A DNA stretch of 31,085 nt from JAUSIF01 sp040901465 (GTDB lineage: Bacteria; Pseudomonadota; Alphaproteobacteria; Rhizobiales; Xanthobacteraceae): contig JBBDYN010000025.1 of assembly GCA_040901465.1 (NCBI GenBank), forward strand, positions 1 through 31,085, in the 5' to 3' direction. Of the stretch, positions 24,167 to 31,085 are shown one piece after another. The notes beneath the pieces were generated by a model that was not told the DNA's origin, did not search any database, and saw only the letters and a program-made list of their open reading frames with translations. Both the position numbers and the translations under genes were made by a program. The number at the start of each line of letters is the position of its first letter. The first letter of the stretch is position 1.

Positions 24167-24946
24167 ATGACCGATGCTCCCCTGACCGAGGACGAACTCC
24201 ACGCCTACGCCGACGGCGCGCTGCCGTCGGATCGTATTGCGGCGGTCGAGTCGTACCTCGCGTCCAATCCCGATGCAGCGGCGCGCGTCGCGGAGTGGCG
24301 CGCACTGACTTCGGCGATCCGCGAGCGCTGGGGCGCGGTCGCCGACGAGCCGATTCCGGAACGGCTACTGATCGAGAACGTGGTGATGCGCGCGAGCGGC
24401 CTGCGCCGCAAGGTCGCGTTCGCCGCGACCATCGCCCTGATGATCGGCGCTGCCGCCGGCTGGTTCGCGCGCGACTATTTCAGCGCGGCGAACGATCAGC
24501 AGATGGCGCGCGCACTCGCCGACGCCGCGATCGAGGCGCACCGGCTCTACATCAACGAAGTGCGCCACCCGATCGAAGTAAGGGCAGACGAAGCCCATCT
24601 GCTCCCCTGGCTTTCGCGCCGCGTGGGTTCGCCGGTGCGCGCACCCGATCTCGGCGCGGAGGGCCTGAAGCTCCTCGGCGGCCGACTGCTGCCCGGCTCA
24701 CGCGGACCGACCGCCCTGATCATGTATGAAGGAACGGGCGGCGAGCGCGTCACCATCACCGCGACTCGCGCTCCGCGCGAAAATCAGACTGCGTTCAAAT
24801 GGCGGGCGTCGGGAGAATTCGGCGCGCTTGCCTGGTTCGAGTCAGGCCTTGCGTTCGTGGTTGCAGGTCCCGCCGAGCGCGAACGGCTCGATCGCATCGC
24901 GCGCCGCGTCTACGCGGCTTACGAGGTCGCGCCCGATCGCCGTTAA
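24167..24946 (+). CDS. Membrane-anchored anti-sigma factor
   Basis: A 259-residue protein with a cytoplasmic anti-sigma domain (about 1-80: E-D-E-L-H-A-Y-A-D-G-A-L, L-A-S-N-P-D-A-A-A-R-V-A-E-W). One transmembrane helix follows at about 83-100, then a periplasmic domain of about 155 residues. It should hold the upstream ECF sigma factor at the membrane until a signal releases it. The domain has H12, but the cysteines of the zinc anti-sigma H-x3-C-x2-C motif are absent (N34 and Ala residues stand there), so it is of the zinc-free kind. Its stop is separated by one base from the convergent dnaJ-like gene. Confidence 0.88.
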   Translation: MTDAPLTEDELHAYADGALPSDRIAAVESYLASNPDAAARVAEWRALTSAIRERWGAVADEPIPERLLIENVVMRASGLRRKVAFAATIALMIGAAAGWFARDYFSAANDQQMARALADAAIEAHRLYINEVRHPIEVRADEAHLLPWLSRRVGSPVRAPDLGAEGLKLLGGRLLPGSRGPTALIMYEGTGGERVTITATRAPRENQTAFKWRASGEFGALAWFESGLAFVVAGPAERERLDRIARRVYAAYEVAPDRR

Positions 24947-24947
24947 A

Positions 24948-25916
24948 CTAGGATTTGGAGCGGCTCTGGCGCAGGCGGCGCGCGAGCGCTTCAAGCTCTT
25001 CGTCCGGTGCGTCCGGCAATTCGATTCGCACCGTCACCAAGAGATCGCCCTTCCCACCGGTCGTCGTCGGCAGGCCTTTGCCCTTCAGCCGGAACGTGCG
25101 CCCGCCGCTCGTGCGCGGCGGAATTTTCAAATCCACCGCACCTTCCAACGTCGGCACCCGGAGTGATCCGCCGAGCACCGCGTCGTCGAGCGGAATCGAA
25201 ACATCCGCGCGCAAGTCCGCGCCGTCGGGCTTCAATTCCGGATGAGGCGCGACATGCACCGTGATGATCGCGTCGCCGGGCGCGCTGTTCGCTGCGGCGA
25301 AGCCCTGACCGCGCAGACGGATCTGTTGGCCGTCCACGATCCCGGCGCGAACCGTCATTTCCACATTCTTGCCGGTCGGAAGCAGCACGCGCTTTTTCGC
25401 GCCCTTGGCGGCTTCGGCGAGCGTCACCGTGAGCGACGCAGCGGCGTCAGGGCCGCCGCGCGGCGCGCCGCGTTCGAATTCCTCGAACGGCGCATTGCCC
25501 GCCTGCGTGCCCCCGAACGCGCCAAACAAATCTCCCAGTACGTCCTCGAAGCTCGCGCCGCGGCCGGCCCCGCGCACGCCACCGCTGCCACCGCGGCGGA
25601 ATCCGCCCGGCCCGAAGCTAAACGTCTCGAACACGGAGTTTGGATCGAAACCCTGTTGCTGCCCGGCGCCGCGCCCGAAACCCTGAAAGCGCGGCTTGCC
25701 CTGGGCGTCGATTTCACCGCGGTCGAACGCCTTGCGCTTGTCCTCCTCGCCCAGAATTTCGTAAGCGGAGTTCAGTTCGGAAAAGCGTGCGGCCGCCTTC
25801 GGATCGCCCTTGTTGGCGTCCGGGTGCAATTTCTTCGCCTGCCGGCGAAACGCCTTCTTGATCTCGGCTTGGTCCGCTCCCTTGGCCACGCCGAGCACGT
25901 CATAGGGATCGCGCAA
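24948..25916 (-). CDS. Type II DnaJ-like co-chaperone (CbpA/DnaJ C-terminal family)
   Basis: A 322-residue Hsp40. The J domain (1-66) has the H31-P-D33 motif that stimulates DnaK ATPase. A G/F-rich linker (about 78-130, many G-F, G-G and R-G-G) leads to two beta-barrel substrate-binding domains (about 155-310). The cysteine zinc-finger of true DnaJ is absent, as in CbpA. The start is a TTG at 25916, giving M-R-D-P-Y-D-V-L-G, with GGAGCGAG a few bases upstream. No convincing heat-shock sigma32 promoter was found in the 78-base upstream gap. It may adapt DnaK to stress-related clients. Confidence 0.95.
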   Translation of the reverse strand: MRDPYDVLGVAKGADQAEIKKAFRRQAKKLHPDANKGDPKAAARFSELNSAYEILGEEDKRKAFDRGEIDAQGKPRFQGFGRGAGQQQGFDPNSVFETFSFGPGGFRRGGSGGVRGAGRGASFEDVLGDLFGAFGGTQAGNAPFEEFERGAPRGGPDAAASLTVTLAEAAKGAKKRVLLPTGKNVEMTVRAGIVDGQQIRLRGQGFAAANSAPGDAIITVHVAPHPELKPDGADLRADVSIPLDDAVLGGSLRVPTLEGAVDLKIPPRTSGGRTFRLKGKGLPTTTGGKGDLLVTVRIELPDAPDEELEALARRLRQSRSKS

Positions 25917-25994
25917 CGAACTCGCTCCAAATGTCCCGGATTGCCCGGCCCACCCGTGTGAATGTGGGGGCGGCCAGCCCGCCGCGCAACGTTT

Positions 25995-26549
25995 TCAGGA
26001 CTTTCGCAGAGGCCGGGTCGAGTGCACGTCCCATTCGCCACGATGAACGCGGCAGGCCGTGCCTTCGAACCAACCCTCGTTCGCTTTGCCGATGTGGCTT
26101 GCCAGGAAATTGCGGCAAGCAAAGCCGTCCCGCACATATGCGGCAGCGACCGGGGTCACGCTGCCGCGTGCGCCCGTGGTCGGGTTCTGCCACGGGATGC
26201 TGGCGCCCTCCTCATTCCTCGTGAGCGCCTCGCGCAGGGCTGCGGTGGCGAACGTCCAGTCGGCCTTGGTCATGCCCTCGTTCGGGCTGGCCGACCGCGC
26301 CGATTGCAACGGCAGCGAACCGGTCACGTCGCGCGGGTCGTCCTTGTCGGCAGTCTTGGGTTCGTCGTCCTTGCCCGAAAACAGCGAGTCGAGTTGCATC
26401 GACATGCTGCATCCCCCGGCCCCGAGCCCGAGCAGACAAGCGAAGGCGAGGACCAGAAAGCGAGCCGGCCGGCCCGGTTTGCCCGATCCGTGATATGCAG
26501 ACGCTTCGGCGATCCGATGCGCCCGCGAGGCGCAATGTGGTACGCGCAC
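25995..26549 (-). CDS. RT0821/Lpp0805-type surface lipoprotein
   Basis: A protein of about 184 residues with a hydrophobic helix (F-L-V-L-A-F-A-C-L-L) ending in the lipobox L-G-A-G-G-C (C47), so it should be lipidated and membrane-attached. The mature part begins S-M-S-M-Q-L, has an acidic K/D-rich linker, then a C-terminal domain (W-T-F-A-T-A-A-L-R-E-A-L, W-Q-N-P-T-T-G-A-R-G, C-R-N-F, G-T-A-C-R) like the Rickettsia/Legionella RT0821/Lpp0805 surface-antigen family. The start is uncertain: GTG at 26549 with GGAG upstream is the nearest non-ATG start, but it gives a long n-region. The frame stays open to 26672 and overlaps pdxH in antisense. Confidence 0.8.
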   Translation of the reverse strand: MRVPHCASRAHRIAEASAYHGSGKPGRPARFLVLAFACLLGLGAGGCSMSMQLDSLFSGKDDEPKTADKDDPRDVTGSLPLQSARSASPNEGMTKADWTFATAALREALTRNEEGASIPWQNPTTGARGSVTPVAAAYVRDGFACRNFLASHIGKANEGWFEGTACRVHRGEWDVHSTRPLRKS

Positions 26550-26554
26550 GGGCA

Positions 26555-27205
26555 ATGACTCCGGCCATGGCGAACGACCCCATGATGAAACACCCGTCAC
26601 GGTTAACTTTCGGTGACCCGGCCGCCGCGGCCGAGCCTTTCGCCCCATTCGACGCGTGGATGCGGGAGGCAAAGCAGCACGAGCCGCGCGACCCCGATGC
26701 GATGGCGCTCGCCACCGTCGACGCCGACGGATTCCCGAACGTTCGCATGGTGCTCCTGAAGGGGTGGGGGCCCGACGGCTTCGTCTTCTATACCAACCGG
26801 GAAAGCGCGAAGGGCGCCGAGCTCGATGCCACAGTCAAGGCGGCGCTCGTCATTTATTGGAAGTCGCTATCGCGCCAGATGCGCATGCGCGGGCCGATCG
26901 AGCCGGTGAGCGCCGCCGAGTCCGACGACTATTTCGCTTCGCGACCGCGCGGCGCGCAAATCGGCGCCTGGGCGAGCCAACAGTCGCGTCCGCTCGAAAG
27001 CCGTGCCGAACTCGAAGCCGCCGTTGCGCGTTTCGAGCAGAAGTTCGCTGGCGAGGTGCCGCGTCCGCCGCACTGGATCGGTTACAGACTCGTGCCGTTT
27101 TCAGTCGAATTCTGGGCGGAGCAGCCCTACCGGCTGCATGATCGCATCGCTTTCTCGCGCAAGTCGCCTGGCGCGCCTTGGTCGCGCAGGCGGCTCTATC
27201 CTTGA
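26555..27205 (+). CDS. pdxH: Pyridoxamine/pyridoxine 5'-phosphate oxidase
   Basis: This FMN enzyme oxidises pyridoxine or pyridoxamine 5'-phosphate to pyridoxal 5'-phosphate. The protein of about 216 residues shows the FMN-binding R-M-V-L-L-K-G-W and F-Y-T-N-R-E-S-A-K-G, then R-Q-M-R-M-R-G, S-R-P-R-G-A-Q-I-G-A-W-A-S, and the standard C-terminus W-I-G-Y-R-L-V-P with R-R-L-Y-P. Start codons at 26555, 26567, 26582 and 26585 are all in frame with no decisive ribosome binding site; I took 26555. The start nearly abuts that of the divergent lipoprotein. An SDR gene follows after 26 bases. Confidence 0.95.
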   Translation: MTPAMANDPMMKHPSRLTFGDPAAAAEPFAPFDAWMREAKQHEPRDPDAMALATVDADGFPNVRMVLLKGWGPDGFVFYTNRESAKGAELDATVKAALVIYWKSLSRQMRMRGPIEPVSAAESDDYFASRPRGAQIGAWASQQSRPLESRAELEAAVARFEQKFAGEVPRPPHWIGYRLVPFSVEFWAEQPYRLHDRIAFSRKSPGAPWSRRRLYP

Positions 27206-27231
27206 GGCGGAGTGAAGAGCAAAATCGAGCC

Positions 27232-27981
27232 ATGGCGCAGAAATCCGACCAGCCTCGCCGCACCCTACTCCTCACGGGCGCAAGCCGCGGCATCGGCCAC
27301 GCAACCGTCAAGCGCTTCTCGAGCGCGGGCTGGCGTGTGATCACGTGTTCGCGCCATGCCTTTCCGGAAGAGTGTCCGTGGGAGGCGGGCCCCGAGGATC
27401 ACATTCAAGTCGATCTTGCCGATGCGAAGGCGACGACGGGAGCGATCGCCGAGATCAAGCGCCGCCTCGACCGCGGCGAATTGCACGCACTTGTGAACAA
27501 CGCGGGCATTTCGCCCAAGGGCGGGAACGGCGGCCGCCTCGGCACGCTTGAGACTTCCATCGCCGATTGGCAACGCGTCTTCCACGTCAATTTCTTCGCC
27601 CCGATCATGCTCGCGCGCGGGCTTGTGGACGAACTGCGCCGCGCGCACGGCGCGGTGGTTAACGTCACCTCGATCGCTGGTTCGCGCGTGCACCCGTTCG
27701 CCGGCGTGGCCTATGCGACGTCGAAGGCCGCGCTCGCCTCGCTCACGCGCGAGATGGCCGGCGACTTCGGCCCGCTTGGCATCCGCGTGAACGCGATCGC
27801 GCCGGGCGAGATCGACACGGCGATCCTTTCACCCGGTACCGATAAGTTGGTTGAGCAGATTCCGTTGCGCCGGCTCGGCCAGCCCGACGAAGTGGCGAAG
27901 ATCATCTATGTGCTGTGCACGGACACGTCGTCCTATTTGAACGGCGCCGAGATTCACATCAACGGCGGGCAGCACGTATGA
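27232..27981 (+). CDS. Short-chain dehydrogenase/reductase
   Basis: A 249-residue classical SDR with T15-G-A-S-R-G-I-G22 for the nucleotide, N-N-A-G (89-92), and S147, Y161 and K165 (Y-A-T-S-K) as catalytic residues. N-A-I-A-P-G-E-I-D-T and the C-terminal L-N-G-A-E-I-H-I-N-G-G-Q are typical. It probably uses NADPH or NADH on a carbonyl or alcohol substrate that cannot be named. The ATG at 27232 has only a weak GAAGAG-like site. It follows pdxH closely and is likely co-transcribed. The 40-base gap to the convergent DUF1194 gene holds an AT-rich stretch but no clear hairpin. Confidence 0.93.
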   Translation: MAQKSDQPRRTLLLTGASRGIGHATVKRFSSAGWRVITCSRHAFPEECPWEAGPEDHIQVDLADAKATTGAIAEIKRRLDRGELHALVNNAGISPKGGNGGRLGTLETSIADWQRVFHVNFFAPIMLARGLVDELRRAHGAVVNVTSIAGSRVHPFAGVAYATSKAALASLTREMAGDFGPLGIRVNAIAPGEIDTAILSPGTDKLVEQIPLRRLGQPDEVAKIIYVLCTDTSSYLNGAEIHINGGQHV

Positions 27982-28021
27982 TGCGGATCGTGAATCTTAA
28001 AGGGCGGCTTATTTTTTGCGC

Positions 28022-28765
28022 TCAAGGGTGCGTGAAACCAGTATCGCGGGGCAGCGCCGCGATCTCGGCGATCAACTTGCTGATGATGGCTCTGCCAAAG
28101 GACTGAAAATTCTCGGCGACCATCACGAACGCACCAACTCCGCCGATCACGTTTTGCTTATAGTAGTTCACGAGCCCGCCGGGCGGGTGCGTGTGTTCGG
28201 GAAACGTAGGCAACGGCACATCGCTCAGGATGACGAGCCCGTTGATCGTCACCCCTTGGGCGACGGCATCGTCTCGCGCCGCCCGCAGGTCCCGGCCGCT
28301 GTTGTGCGTGCCGTCGCCCGACACGTCGATCGTGCGACGATCGGATTCGTACGGCGAGCGCGCAAGTTGAGCCATCGCGAAGTCGACCGCGCCGCTGATT
28401 GACGTGCGCCCGTAGAACGAGCGCGGCGCCTCGACCAGTCGGTCGCCGAATTGCCGCGCGCCGTCGGCGTCCGAGATGAGCATCCAATCGATGACCGTCT
28501 TTTGCTCGTTTGCGCCCGCCCACTCGACGAAGGCGACGGCGATGCGGCCATTCGGTCCCGATGTGATCGCGTTCAGCACGCGACGGTCCAGAAACGCCGC
28601 AGCGTATCCTTGGCGCTGAAGCGTCAGTTCTTGTTCATCGACGCTGCGAGAAACGTCCGCGGTCAGGATCAGCAGGATGTCCACACGTTCGGCCGCCGAA
28701 AGGCCGCTCACGAGGCCGAAGCCGGCCAGCGCAATCCCGAGCAGCATCCGACCGAAGCGCATCAT
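28022..28765 (-). CDS. DUF1194 exported von Willebrand factor A protein (copy 2)
   Basis: A 247-residue protein with a signal peptide (M-M-R-F-G-R-M-L-L-G, cleavage near L-S-A-A) and a VWA domain covering most of the mature part. The MIDAS site reads D37-V-S-R-S41, T in G-R-T-S-I-S-G, and D in V-S-G-D-G-T-H-N. It shares long segments with the DUF1194 protein at 18939-19772 but lacks its C-terminal tail. It lies 33 bases after corA on the same strand, so the two are probably co-transcribed. Function is unknown. A second in-frame ATG lies one codon downstream. Confidence 0.9.
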   Translation of the reverse strand: MMRFGRMLLGIALAGFGLVSGLSAAERVDILLILTADVSRSVDEQELTLQRQGYAAAFLDRRVLNAITSGPNGRIAVAFVEWAGANEQKTVIDWMLISDADGARQFGDRLVEAPRSFYGRTSISGAVDFAMAQLARSPYESDRRTIDVSGDGTHNSGRDLRAARDDAVAQGVTINGLVILSDVPLPTFPEHTHPPGGLVNYYKQNVIGGVGAFVMVAENFQSFGRAIISKLIAEIAALPRDTGFTHP

Positions 28766-28798
28766 GCGTGGTCCCGTTACCGCGATCTCCGCTCTACG

Positions 28799-29776
28799 TC
28801 ACAGCCATTTTTTCCACTTAAAGAACGCATACGGAAAAATCGCGGCGGCAAGCATCAAGAGCAGCGCCAGCGGATAGCCAAGCTTCCATTCCAGTTCGGG
28901 CATGTATTGGAAATTCATGCCGTAGATCGACGCGACCATGGTCGGCGGCAGCAACACCACGGCCACGACCGAAAAAATCTTGATCACGTTGTTCTGCTCC
29001 AGCGTCACCATGCCAAGCGTGGCGTCAAGCAGGAACGTGATCTTGTTGGCGAGAAAGCTCGCGTGATCGGTGAGGGACGTCACGTCGCGCGCCATGCTGC
29101 GCACGAACGTGCGCTGATCGCGTTCGAGCCGAAGTCCCTCGGCTTCATTGGCGAGGAACAGCACGAGACGGCCGATCGAGACAAGACTCTCGCGCACCTT
29201 GGAATTGAGGTCGCCCTTTTTGCCAATTGCCCGCAGGATTGTCTGATAGCTTTGTCGCGGATCGTCCCGCGCTCCGCGCCGCTCGAAAATTCTGCGCGAC
29301 AGCAGATCGACCTCCGCGGCGATGCGTTCAAGCACATCAGCGGCGCGATCGATGATGGCGTCGAGCAGGTCGATGAGCACGCTCACGCCGGTCGCTGTCG
29401 GCGGGCACGCGCGCGTCAGACGCGAGCTCAGAATCGCGAACGGCCGGGGTTCCTCATACCGTACGGTGACGAGCCGACCGCCGCCTAGGATGAATGTGAC
29501 GACGGTCGTGGCCGGACTGTCGCTGTCGGCGTGATGAACGAGCGTTGCCGTCATATAGCGCACGCCGTTCTCGATATAGAGCCGGCTCGATGGCTCGATC
29601 TCCGCCATTTCTTCGCGCGTTGGTACGGCGATGGCGAACGCAGCTTCCACCGCGCGATCTTCTTCCGCCGTGGGGGAAAGAAGATCGAGCCAGATCGCGC
29701 CCTCGGGCACGCTGACGTTTTCGGCCACAACGACACGTTCGAGCGCATTGCCGCGCGGCACGAAAGCGACGAGCAT
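28799..29776 (-). CDS. corA: CorA family divalent cation transporter
   Basis: A 325-residue protein with a large cytoplasmic N-terminal domain rich in charged helices and two C-terminal transmembrane helices (about 263-284 and 300-320). The signature G286-M-N288 in I-Y-G-M-N-F-Q-Y-M-P-E-L lies in the loop after the first helix and forms the Mg2+ selectivity filter of the pentamer. The charged C-terminus F-F-K-W-K-K-W-L is also typical. Transport of Mg2+, or of Co2+, Ni2+ or Zn2+, is inferred. The ATG at 29776 has GGAGG (29783-29787) six bases upstream. No M-box magnesium riboswitch was recognised in the 145 bases upstream. Confidence 0.94.
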   Translation of the reverse strand: MLVAFVPRGNALERVVVAENVSVPEGAIWLDLLSPTAEEDRAVEAAFAIAVPTREEMAEIEPSSRLYIENGVRYMTATLVHHADSDSPATTVVTFILGGGRLVTVRYEEPRPFAILSSRLTRACPPTATGVSVLIDLLDAIIDRAADVLERIAAEVDLLSRRIFERRGARDDPRQSYQTILRAIGKKGDLNSKVRESLVSIGRLVLFLANEAEGLRLERDQRTFVRSMARDVTSLTDHASFLANKITFLLDATLGMVTLEQNNVIKIFSVVAVVLLPPTMVASIYGMNFQYMPELEWKLGYPLALLLMLAAAIFPYAFFKWKKWL

Positions 29777-29829
29777 GAACGGCCTCCGCTGGGAGTCGCG
29801 CGTTCCCTAGCGTGCCGCAGCGTGCGCGT

Positions 29830-29869
29830 CCATGGCCGCCTGCCGCCGTGAGAACACCAGCGGCCATGG
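29830..29869. repeat. Perfect 10-base inverted repeat upstream of corA
   Basis: CCATGGCCGC (29830-29839) and GCGGCCATGG (29860-29869) flank a 20-base loop, between the end of the small gene at 29922 and the corA start. It has no T-run on either side. It could be a hairpin in the 5' leader of corA mRNA, an operator, or a 3'-end element of the small gene. Confidence 0.45.
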
Positions 29870-29921
29870 CGCCGAAAATTGCCGCTTCAACGACGATCGA
29901 AGACCGCCAAAAATGCACGGC

Positions 29922-30119
29922 CTATGCCGCGATCGATTCGGGGTAACGACGCTCTTGCGTTGCAGGCGGCGAAAAATTGCCGCCGCCGGTGTTTTGCTTC
30001 CCGATTGCCGAGAGCGCCGCGGCCACCGCACCGATTCCGATGGGCCGATATTGCTGACTCAAGTCGGTCCGCTCGCGCGAACCGGCCGGCATGGTGCCGG
30101 GCTCTCTGAGAATGGACAT
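29922..30119 (-). CDS. Small protein of unknown function, about 65 residues
   Basis: A short frame starting M-S-I-L-R-E-P-G-T-M-P-A-G at an ATG preceded by GAGGA (30124-30128) with a four-base gap. The middle, Y-R-P-I-G-I-G-A-V-A-A-A-L, looks like a conserved helix and resembles, from memory, short proteins of Bradyrhizobium-like bacteria; this needs a search. There is no signal peptide. The frame stays open upstream to 30395, but that part is Cys/Arg-rich and looks non-coding. It is the nearest gene upstream of corA on the same strand. Confidence rests on the ribosome binding site and the composition. Confidence 0.55.
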   Translation of the reverse strand: MSILREPGTMPAGSRERTDLSQQYRPIGIGAVAAALSAIGKQNTGGGNFSPPATQERRYPESIAA

Positions 30120-30459
30120 AACTTCCTCGCTGACAGTGCGATGCCTGTCGCCCTCGATGCCTCCCTTGACGCCGGAGTACGGCTGTTTCTTGCAGGAAGA
30201 GGGGTCATTGTCCGACGCTGCGGCGACGATTTCCTGCCGATGGACCCGGCGGCCGTAAGTTCCGGCGCAGCGGCGTACGCTGCGATCGAAAGCCCCCGAA
30301 ACCCAGAATCCGGGCGGTTCACAGCGATTCTTGCGACATTTCTGCAACAGGTATTTTTTAGCGACCGCGCCGCCCCGTCGCCACCTTGCCGTCACCGCAG
30401 CGATTCCGGTAATTCAATAGGACAGGCAAAAACACGCGACAAAAGGGATTCACGAGGCC
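30120..30459. other. Divergent intergenic region of 340 bases
   Basis: This lies between the small minus-strand gene and the L,D-transpeptidase. A possible plus-strand promoter is TTGCCG (30386-30391) and TAATTC (30410-30415) with 18 bases between. I see no gene with a start signal, no long repeat and no RNA gene. The run AACAGGTATTTTTTAGCG near 30346 is the most AT-rich part. Open frames here lack ribosome binding sites. Confidence 0.4.
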
Positions 30460-31065
30460 ATGCGCTTGCCCCAGTTCTCAGTAATGTTGATGGCTCTGAT
30501 GCTCGGGGGCTGCATGCTCACCGACACGCTAGATCCGGTTCCCGATTCGGTGATGACCGCGCGCGACAAGAAGCTGATCGAGAGCGCGGCCTATCTTCAG
30601 CACAAGCCGAGCAACGATTGGCTGCGCCATGTCGTGGACTACAGCGGCAACGAAAAGCCGGGCACGGTCGTGATCGATACCGATAGGAAGTTCCTCTATC
30701 TCGTTCAGGCGAACGGCAAGGCCTATCGCTACGGCGTCACCGTGGGCGAAGAGGGCTTGAACTGGCGCGGCAAAGCGAAGGTCGGCCGCAAGGCCGAGTG
30801 GCCGGACTGGACGCCGACTCCCGAGATTCTCAAGCGCATACCGGACCTACCGAAATACGTGAGCCCGGGCCCGCACAATCCGATGGGGGCGCGCGCGCTC
30901 TACCTCTTTGAGGGCAACAAGGACACGCTGTTCCGCATTCACGGGACCAATCAGCCGGAATACATCGGCTGGGCCATCTCCTCCGGCTGCATCCGCATGC
31001 TGAACGAGGACGTGATCGATCTCTTTAACCGCGTTCCGGTGGGCGCAAGCGTCGTCGTAATCTGA
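30460..31065 (+). CDS. L,D-transpeptidase (YkuD domain) lipoprotein
   Basis: A 201-residue protein with a short hydrophobic leader and lipobox M-L-G-G-C (C18), so it is probably a lipoprotein facing the periplasm. The YkuD domain (about 67-201) has H161 in R-I-H-G-T-N-Q and the catalytic C177 in S-S-G-C-I-R-M with R179. Such enzymes make 3-3 peptidoglycan cross-links or attach outer-membrane proteins to the wall; they are numerous in Hyphomicrobiales. The segment W-P-D-W-T-P-T-P-E and G-P-H-N-P-M-G-A-R-A-L-Y are usual in this group. The ATG at 30460 has GAGG only two bases before it and AGGGA a little further. The gene is complete; the last 20 bases of the window are non-coding. Confidence 0.95.
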   Translation: MRLPQFSVMLMALMLGGCMLTDTLDPVPDSVMTARDKKLIESAAYLQHKPSNDWLRHVVDYSGNEKPGTVVIDTDRKFLYLVQANGKAYRYGVTVGEEGLNWRGKAKVGRKAEWPDWTPTPEILKRIPDLPKYVSPGPHNPMGARALYLFEGNKDTLFRIHGTNQPEYIGWAISSGCIRMLNEDVIDLFNRVPVGASVVVI

Positions 31066-31085
31066 TCGAATCCGGTTAGTGGGGG

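Noticed and set aside
25917..25994. Possible sigma32 heat-shock promoter upstream of the dnaJ-like gene
   Set aside because: CCTGAAA and a C-rich CCCCCACAT stretch are present on the minus strand, but the spacing is far too long for sigma32.
28451..29488. 345-codon plus-strand frame over corA and the second DUF1194 gene
   Set aside because: It crosses two supported minus-strand genes and has no domain.
29777..29921. M-box magnesium riboswitch before corA
   Set aside because: Only a simple 10-base inverted repeat is seen; the multi-helix M-box pattern is not recognisable.
29832..30686. 284-codon plus-strand frame running into the L,D-transpeptidase gene
   Set aside because: Out of frame with the YkuD domain, no ribosome binding site, low-complexity Arg-rich product.

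Overview
The window is a GC-rich, tightly packed piece of bacterial chromosome. Gene content and style point to an alphaproteobacterium of the order Hyphomicrobiales (Rhizobiales), probably near Bradyrhizobium, Rhodopseudomonas or Xanthobacteraceae. The signs are DUF1194, TIGR02301 and RT0821/Lpp0805 proteins, an xseB-dxs-tlyA neighbourhood, a RibB with a decayed RibA-like tail, and intergenic palindromes of the kind scattered through these genomes. The genus is an inference. I see no tRNA, rRNA, transposase, phage gene or CRISPR array; this is mostly conserved core genome.

Layout. 1-3800: a paired hairpin repeat; a minus-strand cluster (Nudix hydrolase, TIGR02301 protein, small unknown protein); a divergent SRAP abasic-site protein; and a GlcD/D-2-hydroxyacid-type flavoprotein. 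3800-8465: two families of palindromic repeat, a Sua5-type tRNA t6A synthase, a divergent acyl-CoA dehydrogenase + SDR pair, and an exported SGNH hydrolase. 8680-12919: HDAC-like deacetylase, xseB, pirin and dxs. 13103-15108: a PAS-PAS-GGDEF diguanylate cyclase facing an exported unknown protein. 15260-18937: TlyA-type rRNA methyltransferase, MATE exporter and an Fe-S RlmD/TrmA-type m5U methyltransferase.

18939-23507: a minus-strand run fabI, exported unknown, aroC, ribB, DUF1194 (fatty acid, shikimate and riboflavin synthesis plus a periplasmic VWA protein). 23577-24946: a divergent ECF sigma / membrane anti-sigma pair with a candidate ECF promoter. 24948-27981: a type II DnaJ-like co-chaperone, an outer-surface lipoprotein, pdxH and an SDR. 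28022-31065: a second DUF1194 protein behind a CorA transporter, a small unrecognised gene, and an L,D-transpeptidase lipoprotein.

Most genes are intact housekeeping functions. The parts worth a second look are the two DUF1194 VWA paralogues, the start region of the ECF sigma gene, the RibB protein without zinc cysteines, the departures from consensus in the SGNH hydrolase and the m5U methyltransferase, and the repeat next to the flavoprotein promoter. I did not find anything I would call a clear new defence or mobile system.
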